Assembly (NCBI RefSeq): GCF_014779715.1
Contig: NZ_JACXYU010000010.1
Span: 62,001 to 126,000, forward strand
Direction: 5' to 3'
DNA from: Streptomyces chumphonensis
Lineage (GTDB): Bacteria > Actinomycetota > Actinomycetes > Streptomycetales > Streptomycetaceae
Length of the DNA: 64,000 nt
Every line of letters begins with the position of its first letter. Position 1 is the first letter of the stretch. The translations under genes were made by a program, and so were the position numbers. The notes below the pieces were generated by a model that searched no databases, was not told where the DNA came from, and was given only the letters and a program-made list of their open reading frames with translations. Below, piece after piece: positions 41,637-48,739 of the stretch.

Positions 41637-41807
41637 ATGCCCCCCTTCAAGCCCCGCCTCGACGACCGCGGCCAAACGGCCATCGAATACCTCGGCATCC
41701 TCGCCGTAGTAGCCGCCATCATCGTCGTCCTCCTGGCCACCGACTTCGGTACCGCGATCGTCAATGCGATCAACGCTCAGATCGACAAGGTCACTGGAGC
41801 AGGCTGA
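41637..41807 (+). CDS. flp: Flp-type major pilin
   Basis: A 56-residue prepilin. The leader MPPFKPRLDDRG is followed by QTAIEYLGILAVVAAIIVV, the Flp motif with Glu5 and Tyr6 of the mature protein, cut between Gly and Gln by the prepilin peptidase encoded at 47905. The mature pilin would be about 44 residues, nearly all one helix, and makes the pilus fibre. The ATG has GAGAGGGAG about 5 bases upstream, a strong site suited to high expression. It is the only clear Flp pilin in the window. The stop overlaps the next reading frame. Confidence 0.9.
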   Translation: MPPFKPRLDDRGQTAIEYLGILAVVAAIIVVLLATDFGTAIVNAINAQIDKVTGAG

Positions 41808-42409
41808 GGCAGCATAACGGCGAAGAAGGGCAAAGTTTCCCCATATACATAACAGCTGTGGCTGGTCTACTCTTCCTTGCGCTTGCCTATTTTGCATTTG
41901 GGCAGTCTGCGGCGAGTCGTAGCGAGGCTCAAGGATCAGCCGACGCAGCTGCTCTTGCGGTGGCCTATGACATACGAGAGCAGTTCGCGGATCGACTGCT
42001 CGAAGACTCTGCTAGTCCTTCCGAGGTTGAAGAAGCCCTACTCGGGCGCAGCGTCCTGAATGGCGATCCGTGCCGACGGGCTGAGTATTTTGCTGAAGAG
42101 AATAACGCGGAAGCCTTGAGTTGCAGTATTCTACTGTCGGATGAAATTCAGGTAGAAGTAGGCGTGAAAGCGCTGGAGTCTGTCGGCGATACGGTGGTGC
42201 CAGGAACTTCTGACAGGTACGCAACTGCCGCAGCGAAGACTGCTATCGAGCCACTCTGTGCCCTTTCTCCGGGATCGGGCGGCTCCAATGGCGAAGAGGA
42301 GGGAAGAGTCAAGTTGGTTTGTGAAGAGGGTGAATTTTCCTACGAGCCGGGAGAGGTGCGCTCTCTTCCAGGCTTGGACGTGCTTTTCTCGATTCGACTT
42401 GTTGAATGA
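41804..42409 (+). CDS. TadG-like pilus protein, probable CTG start
   Basis: A 201-residue protein. EEGQSFPIYITAVAGLLFLA then LAYFAFG is the N-terminal membrane motif of Streptomyces TadG/TadE-related proteins; SEAQGSADAAALAVAYDIRE follows. Two cysteines lie in each half (GDPCRR and LSCSIL; LCALSP and LVCEEG). No ATG, GTG or TTG exists in frame before the conserved N-terminus. A CTG overlapping the pilin stop (CTGA, 41804-41807) sits exactly where a coupled GTG would be expected, so I place the start there; the next GTG (41858) would cut off the motif. Codon use is clearly less G+C rich than in the genes upstream. Confidence 0.7.
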   Translation: MRQHNGEEGQSFPIYITAVAGLLFLALAYFAFGQSAASRSEAQGSADAAALAVAYDIREQFADRLLEDSASPSEVEEALLGRSVLNGDPCRRAEYFAEENNAEALSCSILLSDEIQVEVGVKALESVGDTVVPGTSDRYATAAAKTAIEPLCALSPGSGGSNGEEEGRVKLVCEEGEFSYEPGEVRSLPGLDVLFSIRLVE

Positions 42410-42426
42410 ACCGCTGGGGGTTGAGG

Positions 42427-43014
42427 ATGTCATCAGTGTCTTCTCTGCGGCGTAGCAGGACGATCCTGAGGTCGGCCATTGTTGTTGCATTTGTTGCTGG
42501 TTCCTTGGCATTGACCTCCTGTGGAGGAGGTGACGGCGCGCCGAAGGACGATCAGAGTGAGAAGTCTATTTCCGGGCAGGAAGATCAAGATAAAAACGTT
42601 TCTGAAGGAGTAGACACCGAGAATACTCTGGCGGTCCTGGAGGGATCAAACGGGGTGATGCTGACTATTCATTCAGCCGTTCGTGACGCCGATGGCTTCG
42701 TCACCGTACATGGTACGGCCAAGAATGAGGGAAGTGTGTCTTTCTCTGCGGCTGAATGGAGGTCGCAGGAAAATGCCATAAAGTCGAAATCTTCCATCTC
42801 GGGTGCGAGTCTGGTGGACAGGGGAGGCAAGAAGCGTTACATGGTTCTCAGGGACACTGACGGGCAGTGTTTGTGCAGCACGGGGATTCGTATCGCTTCT
42901 GGAGAAAGCAGTCCAATCTTTGCTCAATTTCCTGCGCCGCCGGCCAGTGTGACGACGGTTGAGTTGAGCGTTCCCTCAATGTCGCCGGCGACGGTCGACC
43001 TCGCCGAGGGGTGA
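42427..43014 (+). CDS. Putative lipoprotein of the Tad locus
   Basis: A 195-residue exported protein. The signal peptide (RRSRTILRSAIVVAFVAGSL) ends in the lipobox LTSC, so it should be lipid-anchored. An acidic Ser/Asp/Glu-rich linker and a beta-sandwich-like domain follow (VMLTIHSAVRDADGFVTVHG; YMVLRDTDGQCLCSTGIRIA). I recall proteins of this type beside the OmpA-like gene in Streptomyces pilus loci. I favour the ATG at 42427, which has GGGGG 6 bases upstream, over the ATG at 42406 that overlaps the preceding stop. The base composition is unusually low in G+C. Function unknown; perhaps an assembly factor at the cell surface. Confidence 0.75.
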   Translation: MSSVSSLRRSRTILRSAIVVAFVAGSLALTSCGGGDGAPKDDQSEKSISGQEDQDKNVSEGVDTENTLAVLEGSNGVMLTIHSAVRDADGFVTVHGTAKNEGSVSFSAAEWRSQENAIKSKSSISGASLVDRGGKKRYMVLRDTDGQCLCSTGIRIASGESSPIFAQFPAPPASVTTVELSVPSMSPATVDLAEG

Positions 43015-43628
43015 TTGAGATGGTGTATCGGCGCCTAGGTGTGGTGTCTTCGACTTGCGCCTTTACGGTCCTGGCGGTCAGCTCAGCGCCGATTCCGGCC
43101 TTGGCGGACTCGCCGGATGGGCCGGCCAGTCATCAAGCTCCTGTCAGAATCGACTCCAGATCTCCGCAACTCCTCATGCGCGACGGGGCGACGTTGGCGG
43201 AGTCGCGGGTCATCGACATCGTGCAGGTGGTTGAGGACGAGAACGGCGAAGAGCGTCGCGCGGACTCCAACGAGAAGACGACGTTCACGCTTCAGGCCGA
43301 GGTCCTCTTCGGCAAGGACAGCGCCGAGCTGAACAGCCAGGCGAGTTCCCGCATCAAGGACATCGCGGACGAGATCGACGAGCAGGGCTCGACCGAGGTG
43401 AACGTCTACGGGTTCACGGACAACCTCGGCTCCTACTCCCACGGGGTGAAGCTCTCGCAGGAGCGGGCCGAGGCCGTGCACGGCGAGCTGGTCACGCATC
43501 TCGAGAACGCGGGCATCACGTTCAACATCCGTGGATACAGCGAGGACTACCCGGTCGCGTCGAACTCGACGGAGGAGGGTCGTACGAAGAATCGGCGGGT
43601 GGAGGTCTCGTTCCCGCGCGACGAGTGA
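43011..43628 (+). CDS. OmpA-family peptidoglycan-binding protein
   Basis: A 205-residue exported protein. A signal peptide (VVSSTCAFTVLAVSSAPIPA, then LA) is followed by a linker and an OmpA C-terminal domain at about 95-205. EVLFGKDSAELNSQASSRIK, VNVYGFTDNLGSYSHGVKLS and GRTKNRRVEVSF carry the Asp and Arg that normally hold diaminopimelate of peptidoglycan. With no outer membrane, it probably tethers the pilus machine to the cell wall. The GTG start overlaps the lipoprotein stop. G+C content rises back to the genome level in the second half. The hairpin at 43653-43696 ends the operon. Confidence 0.87.
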   Translation: MIEMVYRRLGVVSSTCAFTVLAVSSAPIPALADSPDGPASHQAPVRIDSRSPQLLMRDGATLAESRVIDIVQVVEDENGEERRADSNEKTTFTLQAEVLFGKDSAELNSQASSRIKDIADEIDEQGSTEVNVYGFTDNLGSYSHGVKLSQERAEAVHGELVTHLENAGITFNIRGYSEDYPVASNSTEEGRTKNRRVEVSFPRDE

Positions 43629-43652
43629 GCTGAGCGTAGTACGCTCGTCACT

Positions 43653-43696
43653 CTGAGCCGGTTCGTCCACTTCTCCCCCGTGACGGACCGGCTCAG
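43653..43696 (+). terminator. Terminator at the end of the Tad operon
   Basis: CTGAGCCGGT (43653-43662) pairs perfectly with ACCGGCTCAG (43687-43696) across a 24-base loop. A second small hairpin, GAGCGT/ACGCTC, lies at about 43632-43646 just after the stop. Confidence 0.65.
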
Positions 43697-44081
43697 GTCA
43701 TGCCGCTGCCCGGTGTGGGTGGTGTTCCGGCCGCCGTCGTACGCGCGGGTCTTGTGTCCTGGGCCACGGGCTCGTGCTCTTCGACGATGCCGCCCCCGTG
43801 GTGATCCTCGCCTCCGGGCGTGATGCGAGGGCCGGGCGGCCTCGTGCGGCGTGGACGGTCGGCCGGGTCCGTCGTGCACATCCCGGTCTCGGGTGCGGGT
43901 GACGCCGGGCCCAGGCTCGTCCGGCCCGGCTCTGTGGACACGGAAACGCGCGGCGTCCGTTCCTGGGCGGTCACGGTGCGGGCGTCTCGGCGTTCGCGGG
44001 CTGCCACCCCCCTGCCACCATTCGCATGAAGGGTTGTGTCCGATTCCGGACACCGTGCACCCGGTGGTGCCACGGCCGTGT
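43697..44081. other. Intergenic region without a recognisable gene
   Basis: About 385 bases between the Tad terminator and the next gene. Open frames on both strands are Arg/Pro/Gly rich and lack starts with ribosome binding sites. I see no RNA gene, repeat or conserved motif in it. Confidence 0.5.
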
Positions 44082-44429
44082 TCACGCGGTGGAGCCGCTG
44101 AGGTCGGGTGGCCAGACGACCAGGGTTGCGGTTCCGCGCTCAGGGCCCTCGGCCTCGTCGAGGGTGACGAGTTGGCCCGGGAAGGCCCGTTTGAGGGCGA
44201 AGGTGTCGGCCTGGGTGAAGGCGCCGCGCAGGACGAGGGCCTGTCCGACGGCGTAGACGGAGCGGGTGCCGGCGGGCATCGGCCAGTCGCCGGTCAGGAG
44301 TTGCGGCGGCGACTGCTCGACGCCGTCGGGCGGGCCCTCGCGGAGGTAGGCGGCGAAGCGGCTGGCGGCCTCCTGGGCGCGGGCTAACCCGGCAGCGTCA
44401 CCCGAGCCCTGCGTCTCGTATGTGTTCAT
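44082..44429 (-). CDS. Hypothetical protein, 115 residues
   Basis: A 115-residue soluble protein with no cysteine and no membrane segment. The middle (GTRSVYAVGQALVLRGAFTQ) and end (GTATLVVWPPDLSGS) look like beta strands, and the N-terminal third is helical (GLARAQEAASRFAAYLREGP). I do not recognise the family. The ATG at 44429 is preceded by GGGGTGGGG. The region upstream contains a perfect palindrome that suggests repressor control. It is monocistronic. A small regulatory or stress protein is possible, but nothing in the sequence decides it. Confidence 0.55.
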   Translation of the reverse strand: MNTYETQGSGDAAGLARAQEAASRFAAYLREGPPDGVEQSPPQLLTGDWPMPAGTRSVYAVGQALVLRGAFTQADTFALKRAFPGQLVTLDEAEGPERGTATLVVWPPDLSGSTA

Positions 44430-44443
44430 GTCCCCACCCCGGT

Positions 44444-44453
44444 TGAACGTTCA
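44444..44453. promoter_or_regulatory. Perfect 10-bp palindrome
   Basis: TGAACGTTCA lies 15 bases before the ATG of the gene at 44429, within its probable leader or promoter. It resembles half-site spacing used by TetR-like repressors. No regulator gene is adjacent. Confidence 0.35.
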
Positions 44454-44724
44454 TTTTCCTAGACTGATGACTTATGAAGTTAAGGCGTTTGCGCACGCGA
44501 CGGCAAGGGGAAAAGGGCCGCGTATTCTAGCCACTCTGGCAGGTATGTAGCGGTCTTCTGCGGGATTTTGCTCTGCGAATATGCCGGACGTGCGGGGTGC
44601 ATGGTCGCCGAGTCGCCCTCGTCGCCGTGCGGGTCGCGTGGGGTGGGGATATTTTGTGCCCGTATGCCCGGTTCTGCTTATCAGTCCGAACCGGTTCGTC
44701 GATCCGACCTGAAGGAAGACCACG

Positions 44725-45027
44725 GTGGCGAAGTCATCCAAGCGTGAACGGCAGTACGAGCACGTCAAGCAGAGCGAGATGCGGCGCGGCGGGCGCAGCG
44801 CCCAGCGGGCGGAGGAGATCGCCGCGCGCACGGTGAACAAGCAGAAGGCCCAGTCCGGTGAGACGCGCGGTGCCTCGGCGTCGGCCGGTCGCAGCGGCGG
44901 GCAGCGCGCGCGCTCGGGCGGTGCGGAGAGGACGAAGGAACAGCTCTACGACGAGGCCAAGCGGCGTGATGTCAAGGGTCGTTCGTCGATGAGCAAGGCC
45001 GAGCTCAAGGACGCACTGGGCCGGTGA
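44725..45027 (+). CDS. Rho N-terminal/SAP-like small basic protein
   Basis: A 100-residue, strongly basic and Arg/Ser/Gly-rich protein. The N-terminus MAKSSKRERQYEHVKQSEMR is conserved in proteins often labelled plasmid stabilization protein. The C-terminus (KEQLYDEAKRRDVKGRSSMS, KAELKDALGR) is a Rho N-terminal/SAP-like helical motif that binds nucleic acid. The middle is disordered. The GTG has GAAGGAAG upstream. A chromosomal role is not established; nucleoid or RNA binding is the natural guess. There is no toxin or antitoxin partner beside it, so the plasmid label should not be taken literally. Confidence 0.75.
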   Translation: MAKSSKRERQYEHVKQSEMRRGGRSAQRAEEIAARTVNKQKAQSGETRGASASAGRSGGQRARSGGAERTKEQLYDEAKRRDVKGRSSMSKAELKDALGR

Positions 45028-45163
45028 CGGCGAGTGGGCCCCGGCGTCGCCGACGACCCTCGGCGGAGCCGGGGCCTCGCGGTGCCCTCCTCGGATCCGC
45101 GCGCATCGGATGCCCCGTTCGGGGCACCCACGGTGAGGTAGAGGAACCCGAGGAGGAGCACGT

Positions 45164-45970
45164 ATGGACCACCAGCCGGATCAGCATCGCGTCGCCGTCG
45201 TCACCGGGGCCGACTCCGGAATCGGCCGGGCGACCGCCGTCCGGCTGGCGGAGGCGGGTATGGACGTCGGCATCACGTGGCACAGCGACGCGGAGGGTGC
45301 CGAGCGGACGGCCGCGGAGGTCCGCGCTCTCGGCCGCCGGGCGGAGGTCGAGCACATGGACCTGTCCACGTTGCCCGACGCCGCCTCGGCCATCGACGTG
45401 CTCGCCGACCGTCTCGGCCGTGTCGACGCCCTCGTCAACAACGCGGGAACGGGCTCGTCCGTGCCCTTCCTCGAGTTGGGCCACGACCTGATCCGCACGG
45501 TGATCGACGTCGACCTCGTCGGTCCCCTCCTCTGCTCGCAGCGTGCCGCGCGCCGGATGATCGCCCAGGGTGACGGCGGCCGGATCGTCAACGTCACCAG
45601 CGTGCACGAGCACCAGCCGCGGGTGGGTGCCGCCCCCTACTGCGCGGCGAAGGGGGGCCTCGGCCTGCTCACCCAGGTCATGGCGCTGGAGTTGGCCGAG
45701 AGCGGCATCAACGTCAACGCCGTCGCACCGGGGGAGATCGCCACGCCCATGACCGGCAAGGAGGACGAGGACGTCGAGCGGCATCCGCGCCCGGGGGTGC
45801 CGTTGGGGCGCCCGGGTGATGCCCGTGAGGTCGCGGCGGTCATCGCCTTTCTCGTCGGGCCCGACGCCGGATACGTCACCGGTGCCTCCTGGGCCGTGGA
45901 CGGCGGCATGCTCCGCATGGGGCCCCAGGCGGGCTCCCACCTGTCGGACGATTCCTGGCGCCGCGGCTGA
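45164..45970 (+). CDS. Short-chain dehydrogenase/reductase
   Basis: A 268-residue classical SDR. TGADSGIG (14-21) binds the cofactor, NNAG is at 92-95, and the catalytic Ser146, Tyr159 and Lys163 (PYCAAKGG) are in place. The sequence GITWHSD after the second strand, with no acidic residue at its end, leaves NADPH the likelier cofactor. APGEIATPM and the C-terminal ASWAVDGGMLRMGPQ resemble glucose/ribitol-type dehydrogenases and SDRs annotated as 3-oxoacyl-ACP reductase. The substrate is unknown. The ATG has GAGGAG upstream. It is monocistronic; the small basic-protein gene upstream ends 136 bases before. Confidence 0.88.
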   Translation: MDHQPDQHRVAVVTGADSGIGRATAVRLAEAGMDVGITWHSDAEGAERTAAEVRALGRRAEVEHMDLSTLPDAASAIDVLADRLGRVDALVNNAGTGSSVPFLELGHDLIRTVIDVDLVGPLLCSQRAARRMIAQGDGGRIVNVTSVHEHQPRVGAAPYCAAKGGLGLLTQVMALELAESGINVNAVAPGEIATPMTGKEDEDVERHPRPGVPLGRPGDAREVAAVIAFLVGPDAGYVTGASWAVDGGMLRMGPQAGSHLSDDSWRRG

Positions 45971-46099
45971 CGCCAGTCCGTCGCGGTGGCGTGGCGCCGG
46001 TGCGCCGCCGCCCGAGGAGTGACGTGACGGCGGCCGGGCACCCGAGGGGGAGGCCCACCCCCGAGGCCCGGCGGCCGTGCCGGGCGACTGGAGGTATCC

Positions 46100-46396
46100 G
46101 TGACACCCGTGACCACCCCGCGCCGCCCCGCGCACCCCGGCGCGGCTTCTCCCACCCACCCCGACGCGGCTTCTCCCACCCACCCCGACGCGGCTTCTCC
46201 CACCCACCCCGACCCTGCGGCGCCCACTCCCGGCCCCGGTGGTCCCGACCCCGGCCCCGTGCCCGGGCCGCTGCCGGGGCCCGTGCCGGTGCCGCCGGAA
46301 CCGCCGGCCCCCGCGCCGCCGCAGCCCACCCCCGCGCCGGGGCCGACGCCGGAGCCGCCGTCGCCCGGGCCGGAACCGCAGCCGTCGCCTGCCTGA
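46100..46396 (+). CDS. Small Pro-rich repetitive protein
   Basis: A 98-residue protein made almost entirely of Pro, Ala, Gly, Thr and Ser. Residues 15-38 are three identical copies of AASPTHPD, encoded by a perfect 24-base tandem repeat. The rest is PG/PEP/PAP-type sequence without hydrophobic core, signal peptide or fold. The GTG has a textbook GGAGG at 5-base spacing, which argues for translation even though the product is low complexity. It could be a disordered cell-wall or cytoplasmic spacer protein, or a spurious frame. Similar Pro-rich frames are easy to find by chance in this base composition. Confidence 0.4.
   Translation: MTPVTTPRRPAHPGAASPTHPDAASPTHPDAASPTHPDPAAPTPGPGGPDPGPVPGPLPGPVPVPPEPPAPAPPQPTPAPGPTPEPPSPGPEPQPSPA
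46142..46213 (+). repeat. Three perfect tandem copies of a 24-base unit
   Basis: Units at 46142-46165, 46166-46189 and 46190-46213 are identical. The unit is in frame and encodes AASPTHPD. The absence of any change between copies suggests recent expansion by slippage, and copy number may differ between strains. Confidence 0.95.
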
Positions 46397-46505
46397 GCGA
46401 CGGGGTCGGCTGACGTACCGTCAGGTGTGGGCTCGGCGGTCGCCGGGTTCACGCGTGACGGGCCCGGCCCGCACGTGACGGATCACCCGGAGGGAACACC
46501 GCATC

Positions 46506-46934
46506 ATGGCCACGACGCGCACCGCGACGACGCACTGGGAAGGCAGCCTGCTGGAGGGGAGGGGCCGGGTGGAGCTGGCGTCCTCGGGGTTGGGCACGTT
46601 CGACGTGTCCTGGCCGGCCCGTTCCGAGGAGCCCAGCGGTATGACGAGTCCCGAGGAGTTGATCGCCGCCGCCCACTCGGCCTGCTACCCGATGGCTCTC
46701 TCCGGGGCGCTCACCCGTCAGGGGCACACGGTGGAGTCGCTGGACACGCAGGCGGATGTCACGTTCCAGCCGGGTGAGGGCATCACCGGCATCGTGCTGA
46801 GCGTCCGGGCCCGGGTGCCCGGCCTCTCGGAGGAGGACTTCCGGGCCGCCGCGGAGGACGCGAAGCGGAACTGCCCGGTCAGTCAGGCCCTCGCCGCCGT
46901 CAAGAACATCACGCTCCGGGCCGAGCTGGTCTGA
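46506..46934 (+). CDS. OsmC/Ohr-family peroxiredoxin
   Basis: A 142-residue thiol peroxidase that reduces organic hydroperoxides. The redox cysteines are Cys60 (AAHSACYPMAL) and Cys123 (RNCPVSQAL), with the long helix between them. The N-terminal WEGSLLEGRGRVELASSG and the EEPSGMTSPEELIAAAHSAC block favour the OsmC branch over Ohr. It works as a cytoplasmic dimer. The ATG at 46506 follows GGAGGG. It is monocistronic. OsmC genes in Streptomyces are often controlled by osmotic or oxidative stress sigma factors; no specific site was identified here. Confidence 0.92.
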   Translation: MATTRTATTHWEGSLLEGRGRVELASSGLGTFDVSWPARSEEPSGMTSPEELIAAAHSACYPMALSGALTRQGHTVESLDTQADVTFQPGEGITGIVLSVRARVPGLSEEDFRAAAEDAKRNCPVSQALAAVKNITLRAELV

Positions 46935-46986
46935 GCGCCACGGCCCGCGCGGGGAGCGCAGGTGGCGGCGGCCGGGCGGGCCGCCG

Positions 46987-47484
46987 TCACGCGGCCGTGG
47001 GACGGTCCAGGCGGTTGACGACGACCGGCATCCCCAGCAGCGTGTCCTCGCGGAACCGGCGGAAGCCGAGTCGCTCGGCGACGCGGAACGACGGCGCGTT
47101 GTCGGGGTGGATGTTGCAGGTGAGGTAGGGCTTGCCGCAGGTGGCGAACCCGAAGTCGACGCAGGCCCGGGCGGCCTCCGTCGCGTAGCCGTGGCCCCAG
47201 GCGTCCCGCCGGAGCGTCCAGCCGACCTCGACCTCGTCGAACTGCGGCCAGTCGATGAGCCCCACCCGTCCGACGAGTTCCCCGCTGTGTCTCAGCTCCA
47301 CGGCGAACACGCCGTAGCCGCGCTCGCCCCACTGCGCGGCGAGGTGCCCGACCCGTGCGCGCAGCTGTTCGGGGTCGAGGGCCGGGAGGTAGCGGCCGAC
47401 CTCCGGTTCTGACGTCAGCTCCACGATCCGGTCGGTGTCGTCGGCGGTCAGCGGACGCAGGTGGAGACGTTCCGTATCGATCAC
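46987..47484 (-). CDS. GNAT N-acetyltransferase
   Basis: A 165-residue GNAT of the RimJ/RimL type. TERLHLRPLTADDTDRIVEL opens the fold, VEVGWTLRRDAWGHGYATEA is the acetyl-CoA-binding motif A (with the Q/RxxGxG/A-type loop as RDAWGHGYA), and NIHPDNAPSFRVAERLGFRR is motif B. The substrate is unknown; ribosomal protein or antibiotic N-termini are typical for the class. The GTG at 47484 has no ribosome binding site, and TAACCT on the minus strand ends 7 bases before it, so the mRNA is probably leaderless. The DUF192 gene lies upstream in the same direction, 10 bases away. Confidence 0.87.
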   Translation of the reverse strand: MIDTERLHLRPLTADDTDRIVELTSEPEVGRYLPALDPEQLRARVGHLAAQWGERGYGVFAVELRHSGELVGRVGLIDWPQFDEVEVGWTLRRDAWGHGYATEAARACVDFGFATCGKPYLTCNIHPDNAPSFRVAERLGFRRFREDTLLGMPVVVNRLDRPTAA

Positions 47485-47494
47485 TCGATCGAGG

Positions 47495-47848
47495 TTAGTC
47501 GCGGTCCGGCGGTGGTTCCACTGTGACCGTGATGCCGGCCACCAGGCCCCACGCGGCCATGGCGCCGGCCGTCGCCTCCAGCACGTGCCGGGCGCGTGGC
47601 CGGGGCAGCCCGAGCCGTCCGGGCGGCATCGTGCGCACCGCCAGCACCCGCAGGTCCCGGGTCAGGTAGGCGACGTCGATGGCGAAGCGCATGCGGAAGG
47701 TGTGGACGCCTCCGGCCGGCGTCAGCAGCAGAGCGCCGTCCACGCCGTCACGACCGAGCAGCCCGCGGGTCCGGGCCCTCAGGGACGCCGCCACCTCCAG
47801 GGGAACGGAGATCTCCCCGACGCGGAGCAGCGCCGGGCCGTCGGTCAT
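47495..47848 (-). CDS. DUF192 family protein
   Basis: A 117-residue protein of the DUF192 family. The family core is seen in AASLRARTRGLLGRDGVDGA, GGVHTFRMRFAIDVAYLTRD, and LRVLAVRTMPPGRLGLPRPR with ARHVLEATAGAMAAWGL. Many members are exported or linked to pilus genes; this one has no signal peptide. The ATG at 47848 has GGAG at 7-base spacing. It is divergent from the prepilin peptidase gene, 56 bases away. In several actinomycetes I recall a DUF192 gene next to Tad genes, which hints at a link with pilus processing, but the role is unproven. Confidence 0.8.
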   Translation of the reverse strand: MTDGPALLRVGEISVPLEVAASLRARTRGLLGRDGVDGALLLTPAGGVHTFRMRFAIDVAYLTRDLRVLAVRTMPPGRLGLPRPRARHVLEATAGAMAAWGLVAGITVTVEPPPDRD

Positions 47849-47904
47849 CCGCGCTCTCCTCACGGGTGGTCAGGTTAGCGCGGGGACGTCCGTAGGCTCG
47901 GCGG

Positions 47905-48633
47905 GTGGCCGAACTTCTGCTGGTGCTCGCCGCCGCCGCGTACGGTGCGGTGGCCGGCTGTCTGCTCGTGCGTCCCGCCCACCGGCTCGCCGTGCCGCCG
48001 GGAGAGCCGTGGCGGGACCGGTGCCCGCGCGGGCACGCCGTGACCGGTCGGCCGGGGCGGGGGCGGTGCCGGGCCTGCGGGGGAGCGCGGTACGGGCCGG
48101 CGCCCGGCCCGCTCGCCGTTCTGACGGCGGCGGTGTGCGCGGGGCTGGCCGGCGCCGTCGGCGGGCGGCCGGAGCTCCTCGTCTGGCTGCTGCTGACGCC
48201 GGTGCTCGTCCTGCTCGCCGTGGTGGACGTGGCCGTGCACCGGCTGCCGGACGTCCTGACGCTGCCGCTCGCCGGAGCCGCCGGCGCCCTCCTCGGGCTG
48301 GCCGCCCTGGTTCCCGCCGCGGGCGGGAGCTGGACGGGGGCGCTGCTCGGCGGTGCGGCGTCGGGCGTGGGCTATTTTGTGCTGTTCCTCATACATTCGA
48401 GGGGCATGGGTTTCGGCGACGTCAAGCTCGCGATCACCTGCGGGACCGCTCTCGGGTGGTACGGCCCGCAGGTGCTCCTGCTGGGGACGTTCGCGGCGTT
48501 CGCCCTGGGTGCGGCCTATGGGACGGCCCTGGTCCTGGCCCGCCGGGCGGGGCGCCGGACGCCGTTGCCGTTCGGCCCTTTCATGATCGTCGGAGCGCTG
48601 GCGGGGGTGGCGCTCGGCGGGTTGGCGGCATGA
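47905..48633 (+). CDS. Prepilin peptidase (A24 family, TadV/CpaA-like)
   Basis: A 242-residue membrane aspartyl protease that cuts prepilins. The catalytic aspartates are Asp108 (VVDVAVHRLP) and Asp172 (GMGFGDVKL), with about seven transmembrane helices. A cytoplasmic loop after the first helix has Cys40, Cys55 and Cys58 plus His43, which could bind zinc as in full-length PilD-type enzymes. It probably processes the Flp pilin and TadE-like proteins encoded 4-10 kb upstream. TAGGCT ends 6 bases before the GTG and there is no ribosome binding site, so the transcript should be leaderless. The terminator at 48692-48726 follows. Confidence 0.88.
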   Translation: MAELLLVLAAAAYGAVAGCLLVRPAHRLAVPPGEPWRDRCPRGHAVTGRPGRGRCRACGGARYGPAPGPLAVLTAAVCAGLAGAVGGRPELLVWLLLTPVLVLLAVVDVAVHRLPDVLTLPLAGAAGALLGLAALVPAAGGSWTGALLGGAASGVGYFVLFLIHSRGMGFGDVKLAITCGTALGWYGPQVLLLGTFAAFALGAAYGTALVLARRAGRRTPLPFGPFMIVGALAGVALGGLAA

Positions 48634-48691
48634 AAAACGGCAAGGGTGCACGGACCACCCCCGGGAAGGGGCTATGGTGGAATCCCCCCCT

Positions 48692-48726
48692 CGGGCCGGT
48701 CCGTATCCCCCCCACGGACCGGCCCG
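48692..48726. terminator. Convergent terminator, 13-bp perfect stem
   Basis: Arms 48692-48704 and 48714-48726 are exact complements with a 9-base loop, followed by CTTTCTG. It lies between the convergent prepilin peptidase and aldo/keto reductase genes. Confidence 0.85.
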
Positions 48727-48739
48727 CTTTCTGTTGCGG

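Noticed and set aside
43697..44081. Arg/Pro-rich frames on both strands after the Tad locus
   Set aside because: No start with a ribosome binding site and composition typical of chance frames.
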